Positions 55,804-64,000 of a stretch of 64,000 bases of DNA are shown here, piece by piece. Under the pieces are notes generated by a model that did no database searches, was not told the DNA's origin, and worked only from the letters and a program-made list of their open reading frames with translations. The DNA is from Axinella damicornis (Eukaryota; Porifera; Demospongiae; Axinellida; Axinellidae). The stretch lies in contig OZ007513.1 in NCBI GenBank assembly GCA_963931865.1, forward strand, positions 9,876,467 through 9,940,466, read 5' to 3'. Position 1 is the first letter of the stretch. The number at the start of each line of letters is the position of its first letter. Made by a program: the position numbers and the translations under genes.

Positions 55804-57339
55804 AACAGCATTAGAACTAGCACGAAACCAAGTACGGCCAGACAATGAGTGTAGTTTCTGTTTATACAGTAATAGTGAGTGTGACCGTGCAACTACGCAG
55901 ATTTGAATGTGTGCTTTGATGGAGTTTGTTTTGTGTCCCTTGCAAGGTACCGTCCCACAAAACAGTGAAGTATACAATCCCCCTACATATCTTTTTCATT
56001 ATACACGTATATGGAAAAAGATCTCTGTAGGGGGGGGGGGGGGGGGGGGGGGGTTGTATACTTCACTGTTTTGTGTGATCATCCCTGCCTCGTTTCCTTA
56101 CTTTTTGCTGTTCTGGTATCCCTACATCCTGTTACATTTTCAGATGTTTTTTATTACTTGACACATAAACAGCCACAGCTTACATACTTCAGGCAGGTCA
56201 TCTATTTATCTTTGGCAACACAATAATTCCTCACTGTGAAGGACCCGGCACACAGACGACAAACTCAAACTTATTATGGCAAGATATCAGGTCTACAAGC
56301 GGGAGTACACTGGGGGGGACGAACTGTGCAAAACCAAATCCTATTTATAATACAAAAGTAACAAAATTGTGGATGGCGCTATATAGCTAAAGTACAATAA
56401 GAGGCGGCGCAGTGCATACAAAAATGAGGACTAATCACATACCAAGTAAGGACATACAGACACCCACAACTATACCAGTACATAAACATCCAATAGTCAT
56501 AGTCCAACTCAGTCCTCCACACTCACATTTTCATCACTAATGTCCTATAGCTAGTTTGTCTGCAGCTGTCTGCATGCACCTACTGGTTGTACTTGGCCGA
56601 AATGAAAAGGGTTTTTCTATCCTCAGATCAACCTATAATTATAATAAACGAGTTGGGAAGCCCGCTTGAAACTGTGAGAGGATACATCTCAAAGCGATTT
56701 AACCGTAGTACTGGGCTGCTGGAATGTTACGAAGATGTGAAAACCCAAAATAGTATCCATGCATAATTATGACTGTTACAGTATTATATGACATTCATTT
56801 TGTATGTTTTTTCCTTTTGTTTTAGTGAAGTAGCTATACATGCAGTTGCATGACCATCCTACCATTGATAGTAATTCAAAGTATGCAGTGGTTATTACTT
56901 ATTAGTGGGTAGCTTACTGAAGTTTACTCAAGCATGACTCTAGTATCAGCTCCATCAAATTCTCTTCAAGGGCATGACTATAATATCCATCCCATGCTAA
57001 TTCGAAGAATGCAGTGGGTTGCTACGGAAATATCACTCTAATACCAGCTCCCACTTTGAGGATCAGTGGTTGTAACCAATTTGTTAGCGATTCCGTACGC
57101 AAATGAAATTTTCCGGCCAAATTTGAAAAGTGGTACGGGTTCGACTGTAAACAAAAGCGCACGCTTTCTATCAACGAAACCTATGTAAAATACACATCGC
57201 TGGAATCGCCATTGCCTGAAGAATCCGATTCTGTGAGTTGGCAAAAGTAACGATCATGTCGTCGGATACCACGGACTAAATCTTCTTAATTAAAGGTTCA
57301 ACGGTTAAAAGGCGCAAAATAATTATGAATATATTCGCG
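55804..57339. other. Intergenic region between genes 2 and 3
   Basis: Counterpart of 17293-18720, with the hairpin repeat at 55956-56076 (G run of about 23). Carries about 60 bases (57074-57133) absent before gene 2. Confidence 0.6.
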
Positions 57340-57463
57340 CAAAGACTGGGTAGGCGTGCCGATATACCTGACGTAACCATACGTTAGGGGGCGTTGCCAA
57401 TCTATTTTCTGTGCTTAAAAAGTCTATGAAGGCATCGACCATACTATACTGCCTTGATCAACT
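57340..57463 (+). promoter_or_regulatory. Putative gene 3 promoter and 5' UTR
   Basis: TGACGTAA at 57369-57376, then GGGGGCGTTGCCAAT, then the TATA-like CTTAAAAAG before the start. More complete than the gene 2 version. Confidence 0.4.
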
Positions 57464-60400
57464 ATGTCCGGAGGACCAGAATCGCTGCATGAACTGGTAC
57501 CTTTGCCCCCTTCGTTGCGCCATGAGAACTCGGCGTCAGCGCTAGCTCAACCGGAGAAGGCTATTCAAGCAGTAAGTGATGATAACTAGAGGCAAAAAAA
57601 ATTCTCAAATTTTTTGGGGTGATGGCATGTCATATTCTACCTCTCGAAAAACCGAAGAAACAAGGAGAAATGCCATTAAGGTTACGGGATACCGTGCGCT
57701 CAGTAAATATACATAACGTACAAGTTACCTTTGTCCCTCCGTGCAGGAACTAGCTAGAGACACGCAACAAAAACGAGGTAAAACAGCAATATGAGTACCT
57801 TCTAGCTGATACGATCTTAGTGCCTGAGTACAACATGCCAACACGGGCAATGGCATCAAAGTTCAAGTTCGAGTTTGCGATTTTTTGGCGTCAGATTTTG
57901 TAATCAGAAAGGGCTAACAGGCCAGCTTGGCAGCATCCACGGGAAGTTTTCAACTGACTGGAGGGCGGCTCGGAGCGACTTCGCTTCGCTGCCGTTGGAA
58001 AAACGAGTGATGGTCGTTCATACCACAAAGCCATTCGCTATTCGCCAGATCAGGCAAGTAGAACGCACAGTATCTCACGAACAGGATGTTTATCTCGGTA
58101 AAACGTTTCGAGCCGCCCTGCCCCTTTCTTCGTAGAATTGAAGTCCAGTCTAGTATACGGTTAGATGTTTTTTTTTTTTTTTTTTTTTTTTTTTTTCTAT
58201 AACAATTTGTAGCATTCAGCTACAGGGGTACCCAGTAGCCACACGGCTAATACAAGGGGTACTCCAAATTAATATACATGTATACAGCAATTGCCAAGAT
58301 CAAGCTAGGGAGGTTTGTTAATAGATTATCTATGCCCCAACCCATTTATAATGTAGAGTTTAGGGAGAAAATCTTTTGTCTCTAGTTTGTGCACTTTTTT
58401 GAGCGCATGAAATGCGTACTGTATTAGTCATGGTATGTGCAACTTCACTGTAAGGGTAAGGGGTACTGGATGTATGCTCTGATGTCAGGGTTGTGCAGCA
58501 ACTGACTTAAAAGTGTAAAAAATCCCATGGGTTACCCATGGGACTGATTTAAGTCACCCTTCCCATGGGTGTCTCATGGGACTGATTTAAGTCACCAGAA
58601 CCCATGGGACACCCATGGGAGCATTTTAAGTCACTATGGTTGACTTAAGTTGCTGTGAAGACATACAATGCATAGTCAAGTCATGAAAGAGTATGCCCCT
58701 GTCGTCTCACATCATCAGAGTAAGTCCCTGCCAATTACCCATTCACGTTCAGAGAATGACTTAAAATGGTCCCATGAGTAATAGACAACATACTATATGT
58801 TGTGGGACCATCTTAAGTCAAATCAATGAAGAGTATGCCCCCGTCGTCTCACATCATCAGAGTAAGTCCCTGCCAATTACCCAGTCACTAGAATGGTCAT
58901 GAGAACAGTATTACCAGGAGCGCATGAGCCGCCGAAGGCGGCGAAGGAGCATGCAACTTCAGTCCATGTAAATACAAATTAGTTACGTATTTCCGCGTTT
59001 GAAAATAGATCGGGTACGTCATAAGTTTTATGGGGGCAGTTTTATTGGCGTGCAAGCCTTCAGGGGCGTCCTGACACTCGCTGGTTCCCTGCCTGTTTCG
59101 CTCTTGCAAACTTCAGCACGGTCATGCTCCGTTTGATAGCGCGTCTCCTGGGAGAATCCTTCACCTGGCGCATAGAAAGTTGCGGGGAGATACTTCCTGA
59201 AGGCTACAAGCTTCTAGCACGACCCTCGGATCGGCGTGGAGTTCCTTCTTCAAACCGAACTCGTTTCGCTTGAGGTGTACGCTTCGCCATAATTTGCGGC
59301 TGGCTCTGTCAAAGCAATTCTAGCATGCTGTACTAGTATGAGTCACGTGCACTGTATGGCGTCACGCAACGTCTAAATGAGCTTCCGCTTTCCAAATATG
59401 GAAGTCATTACTACTACAGATTTGTATTTACATGGCACTCACGGGTATTCGCGAGTTGCACGCTCCTTCGCCGCCTTCGGCGGCTCATGCACTCCTGGTA
59501 TTACCAAAGCAATAATGATAATCATATGCATATTCAATCAAAAATGTGATAATTGAGTTAGCAAGAACATCATAAGTCACTAATTTGTACAGTGCTGATT
59601 ACAAAGGCAATGGAGATGTAATAAGGGTGTAACTAAATCATGACTTCTAGGCATTGATATATGTGACTGTCGACAATCAAATCGTGAAATGCAGTGGTGC
59701 TTCCTCATGCACACACTAAAGCTCATTATATTGACGGAAGAGGATAACAATGATGCTCGTATACAGTTATAATAATTATCATGTCCTTGTCGTTTGGATA
59801 TACATATAGTTTCACCATCACAAGGAAGTAAATTCCGGATTTCCCAGTCAGCCCATCATACTTAGTAATCTGACCCTTGAACCACTCTGTCTTTCCAGAA
59901 GCCACTTTGAATTTCATCTCAACTGCCTTTCCAAAGAGTGTTGTGTTGGGAGGTTTGTACACAATGGTTACAATATTATTATGAATGCACCTTCTGTTTT
60001 AGGGCTGACAATGCAGTAACCGTGTGTACAAACCTCCAAACACAACACTCTTTGGAAAGGCAGTTGAGATGAAATTATTATAAAGGGTGAACTGAGGACA
60101 GGTAAAGTATAATTATGTATGCATGGTAGTTACTACGATTACGTATGCACTTTTGGTTTTAGGATCAACGCATGTGACTGTTTTGTTGATTCTAAAACCA
60201 AATTATAACTGCATACGTAATCGTAGTAACTACCATGCACACATGATTATACTTTTACCTGTCCTCAGTTCGCCCTATTATAATAATACTTCGAAGTCAC
60301 TGTCATGGTCATCATTGTGTGGTTTATAGCTAAAAATGTGAGATAGGTGTAATTGAACTGGTAAAAAAGGAACAAAATATTGCACTTCAATACCCGAGGC

Positions 60401-63400
60401 TAGGCTGTAGCACTGTAATCGTCTAGAGGAGGGGCTGCACGACAATACTCTGGAGGCGGGGCTGCAACACTTGTAATCATCTGGAGGCGGGGCTGCTGTG
60501 TTTATGCGTACTTAGACCGGCCAGTAGTAACTGACACTGATGAAGATAGACGACAGGAGCATACTCTTAAATGACTTGACTTAAGATGGTCCCACAGCAG
60601 TGTAGTGATTACTCATGGGACCATTTTAAGTCATTCTCTAAACGCGACTAGGTGATTGGCAGGGACTTACTCCGATGGTGTGAGACGACAGGGGCATACT
60701 CTTCAATGACTTGACTTAAGATGGTCCCACAATATATACATGTAGCTAGTATGTTGTCTATTACTCATGGGACCATTTTAAGTCATTCTCAGAATGCATA
60801 TGTGAATGGTGATTGGCAGGGACTTACTCTAATGGTATGAGACGATGGGAGCATACTCTTTAATGACTTGACTTAAAATGGTCCCATGAGCAATACTATG
60901 CACTGTATATCTTCATGGCAACTTAAGTCAACCGTATTGACTTAAAATGCTCCCATGGGTGTCCCATGGGTTCTGGTGACTTAAATCAGTCCCATGAGAC
61001 ACCCATGGGAAGGGTGACTAAAATCAGTCCCCTTGGTGACCCATGGGATTTTTAAGTCAATTTCTAGGCGACCGAAATTTGTTGCTTCTTTGGCAAGACC
61101 TCCACTCGCAGACATGACTAGAGGTGTAAAAGAGGAGTGCTCGATCTCTCTTACTCGCTGGGCGTGAGCCCTCTTCTCCATTTCATGCTTCCTGAAGCAC
61201 TTCTCGATAGTGGTATTCTTGTTGGAGGGTGCGTCGGGATTGAAAACCCTAACGTCCGCAAAGGTCCGCTCAAATCTCCCACCCCAAAAGCCGTTGGCAG
61301 CAATGTCTAGCCTTTGGTGGTGATGGCCGAACTCCCTGACATCACCTCCGTGGCCACCTCCTGCAGTTCCGGCTCAACGCGAACATCATTGCATACTTTG
61401 CTCAGGAGAGTAGCTGTGACATCCCTGATCTCATAGTGACAAATAGATCCCCCATTCAGAGCCTCGCGCTAATGCGCTTGGAGAAAAGTATGTAGGATGT
61501 TGTATACTGAACTGTTATGCCATCATCCCTGCTTGTTTTCTTTCTTTTTGCTGTTCTGCTATCCCTACATCTCCATACATTTTTAATGTTTTTTTTACAC
61601 TTGTTTACCTCATTTTTTTCAGTCCGCACAATTTTGAGTTCAAAGTTCAAAGTTGCTCTTTGCATGCGCACATACAAAGAAAAGGCGTCGCACATGAAGC
61701 CATAGTTATTGAGGTGCTCCGGTCAAAAAGGAGAGTAAAACGTTTCCGGGTGGAAGTTGAGATTAGACTAGTAAACGACTGTACATTGACTCACGTTCAG
61801 CGGCTGCAAGCAGAAATCACGCAGGTATCTTCGTACAAGCGCGTATTCACAGTACAATTATTTTTCAACGCCCGTATATCTCCGGAAACTAGAAAACCTT
61901 TTAATCCCGTTTTTGACCGATTATGCAAGAATGCGAGGGGGCGCGGTCAACCCGGAAGTCGCAAGATGGCCATGCGGTTCGAGGCTGTACTTTTGGGGTG
62001 CTCTGTTACGAGTAAGGCACGCGATGGGAAAGTATGGCAAGTCTCTGGGTGGAAGGACGTCGGATTCTGAACATTTTGTGATGATATAACTGCCAGGCTG
62101 GAAGCAAGAGTGAGTCAAACCTTGAAGTTGGCCTATTTTTGTCTCGGCACCGAAGTGCCGAGACACAGTGCTGGATGCGTAGGTACGTACGTGGTACGTG
62201 GTACGTGGTACGTACGTCGCTTTTCGCAATGCGCCCGCGCAAGTGCTGCATGCATGCATGCTCTACACCCTTAATAGGGTGTCAAACGTATTTATAACGT
62301 GCAACTAGATCTTCAAATATGATTATGGGTTTGCATGGCTGCTCATGAATCCTCTTACCAAGACTGCTGCTACGTAGCTCTAATACTTAATTCAGGACAA
62401 TGAATACTCACCCATCCAGTGTGCTGCACTCAGCCATCCCAAGTGCATACTAAAGCTCACTCAGCTCTAGCTAGCTAGCTATAGGCCTATAGATAAGTGC
62501 TGAAAGAATTGGCCAAGGTGTTGACTAAACATCAAGCCCAGACACGACCATACTGCTTTCACCCTTTGTCCTGACCCACCCCTTGCTCACACAGAACCTC
62601 CAAGGATATTGACGCTCACTTAAGCTGAAAGTCTCATAGCTAACAGATTTTGCAGTCATAATAAAGGGTTAAGCAGCTGCCATGTCCTCTGCATGATTCT
62701 AGCTGATACCAAGTCGTGCCGAGACACATCAAGTCTTTTAAAGACTCACTTGTTATGATTCTGTTTACATTGGCGATTTTGTGCTGCCATAACTCCACAA
62801 CTATACTAGCTAAGAGTCATGCCCAATGTTCTCGAACATTCTTAGCGGAGTTCGAGGTTCAGTGGTACGAAGGTAGCACGTCACTAGTCTAGTCCCGCCC
62901 CACGAACATCCCACTTCCGTTACACACACACACACACACAGACAAACACAGGGTTAAAATCTTAATGTATTGATTGCAACAAGTGCAAGATGTGAATATC
63001 AATGAATGCTCAGCTATGAATATAGTTGGGGCGAGCCTGAACGAGCTAGCCCCAGACAGATCGTCCTGCTATGTTTTGCCGTGTGTACGACCGGTTCAGT
63101 GTCCTTACCGTCACTCTTCTGCAAATAATGGGTGAAATTCCGATTGCTTGACCGAGAAATCCCTCGAGTTGGAAATCTCACAGTGCCTCTAATTGATGGC
63201 AATATACAATAAGTACCGAGTCCACTCATGGCCCTACCTCTTCCATGGCTACAGAGAGACATGACCATATAAGGAAAGCTTAGATATATTTTGCGGTACA
63301 TTGCTGTTTGCCATGCGGCAGTAATATTGCCTTCGTGTGGTACGGTATTTGTAGCATTATTGTGGTATTGTGATAATATTGAACACCTTTGCTGAATGCA

Positions 63401-64000
63401 AAACCTTACCCAAAATGAAGTTAGAATTAGAAATGCTGCTCAAGACTTTTGGGATGGGTGGGCCCTTAATACGCCCACCCACCCCAGCTGTGCCTTAAAT
63501 TCCACTCTTTCAACCCAGCGTTCCACTAACAGCCATGCATAGAAGTTGCGAGTGGCACTGGGATACTATCAATATTCAGATATCAGTATTGTGGTACCAA
63601 AATGTCAAGTATCAGAACTGGGTTCAAGAGTCGTATGTTCTTAGACATCAGAAGCCAACATTACATCACGGAATTCATTATTTTGTTCTCCATCCAAGTC
63701 GTTATTAATCTGCATCTGTTTAGAGGGGAAGCCCCCTCTCCCACTAGATGAAATCCTGTATGGACATGACTAATCAAGAACCCAGAGATGCAGACTAAGA
63801 AGTACAGACTGACCTTCCTTCCTGTCTATATTGCTTCTGATCTATTTCTATAGGCTGCTCAGGATGGTGATTTGGATTGCCTTTCTAAGTGGGCTGACCA
63901 TGTCGGGCAGTTGTCCACGGAGGATGAGAGGACCAGGATCCTAGATGGGACGGACGAGCGTGGAAACACAGCGCTGCACTACTTGATGAAGCACAATGAC
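57464..64000 (+). CDS. TRPA1-like: TRPA1-like cation channel, gene 3 (5' part; runs off window)
   Basis: Exon 1 at 57464-57571 (MSGGPESLHELVPLPPSLRH to EKAIQA, GTAAGT) and exon 2 from 63854 (AAQDGDLDCLSKWADHVG, then DERGNTALHYLMKHND) to the window edge. Exon positions, phases and splice sites match gene 2. Intron 1 holds a copy of the fold-back element, so the whole unit was duplicated. Whether the rest of the channel is intact cannot be seen. Confidence 0.8.
57680..58320. mobile_element. GGTTACGGGATACC-ended element, right part disrupted
   Basis: TTAA (57676-57679) followed by GGTTACGGGATACC; the interior shares TTTTTTGNCGTCANATTTTG with 2896-3589. A run of 29 T (58168-58196) suggests a retroposon inserted in reverse near the right side. 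The expected right end was not found. Confidence 0.45.
58915..59497. mobile_element. hAT-like MITE with GC-rich hairpin ends, gene 3 copy only
   Basis: Ends CAGGAGCGCATGAGCCGCC and GGCGGCTCATGCACTCCTG, each containing GCCGCCGAAGGCGGC, itself a hairpin. GTATTAC flanks both sides (58908-58914, 59498-59504). Gene 2 side has the empty site GGTATTACCAAAGC near 20260. Confidence 0.85.
59726..59962 (-). pseudogene. Frameshifted copy of the Tudor-like frame
   Basis: Same as 20479-20727 up to KSGIYF, then shifted by a one-base deletion in the CACAAGGAAG stretch. Confidence 0.35.
61497..61600 (+). repeat. Dispersed repeat TTTTTGCTGTTCTGCTATCC
   Basis: Counterpart of 22320-22440. Confidence 0.6.
62141..62752. 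mobile_element. Private insertion with GTCTCGGCAC ends
   Basis: Begins with hairpin GTCTCGGCAC-CGAA-GTGCCGAGAC; GTGCCGAGACACA recurs near the other side (62717). Gene 2 reads through CTATTTTTATGATTCTG (near 23250). Contains GTACGTGGTACGT repeats at 62180-62216. Class unknown. Confidence 0.5.
62829..62841 (+). promoter_or_regulatory. Heat-shock-element motif in dispersed repeat
   Basis: TTCTCGAACATTC, counterpart of 23326-23338, again followed by a CA tract. Confidence 0.4.

Larger units (their letters stand above)
58503..61059. mobile_element. Fold-back element, gene 3 copy
   Basis: Ends TGACTTAAAAGTGTAAAAAA and GGATTTTTAAGTCA. Counterpart of 19643-21900, with parts of the left arm and one arm of the central hairpin deleted and the hAT-like insert at 58915-59497. 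Confidence 0.75.

Overview
The window looks like nuclear DNA of an invertebrate animal, probably an early-branching one such as a sponge or cnidarian (the lineage is inference). The genes have many short exons in long introns with GT-AG boundaries. The introns are packed with LINE, hAT-, MULE-, piggyBac- and Tc1-type debris, minisatellites and microsatellites. I found no prokaryotic signals and no tRNA or rRNA gene.

The host genes form a head-to-tail, plus-strand array of at least three paralogous ion-channel genes of the TRPA (TRPA1-like) type: a long N-terminal ankyrin domain, a pre-S1 linker, six membrane segments with a pore loop between S5 and S6, and the TRPA-type segment that runs on from S6 (LINML then IGLAVDDIKGIK). 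Gene 1 (about 4.49-17.29 kb) enters from the left without its 5' exons. Gene 2 (18.81-55.80 kb) is complete: 20 exons whose phases all agree sum to 3162 nt, or 1053 residues plus a stop. Gene 3 starts at 57.46 kb and leaves the window in exon 2. The repeat unit is about 38.5-39 kb. Introns align between copies apart from private transposon insertions, so each copy supplies the empty site for insertions in the other.

Gene 2 differs from gene 1 by an internal ankyrin expansion: gene 1 has exons A-B-C, gene 2 has A-B-(C/A fusion)-B-C, adding 114 residues. It also has an 18-nt tandem duplication in the first B exon and a shifted splice donor that keeps phase. The S2-S5 exon is nearly unchanged between the copies, while the outer-pore exon is much more diverged.

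Layout: 0-1.3 kb, 3' end of a LINE with poly(A); 1.3-4.5 kb, nested repeats; 4.5-17.3 kb, gene 1; 17.3-18.8 kb, intergenic and promoter; 18.8-55.8 kb, gene 2 (intron 1 holds a 2.26-kb fold-back element; introns 7, 11, 12, 15 and 17 hold TTAA elements, RecQ-helicase-fragment carriers, a zinc-finger exon, nested MITEs and a 2.4-kb long inverted repeat); 55.8-57.5 kb, intergenic and promoter; 57.5-64 kb, gene 3 exon 1, intron 1 and start of exon 2. Many long open frames here are low-complexity or repeat shadows and are not genes.
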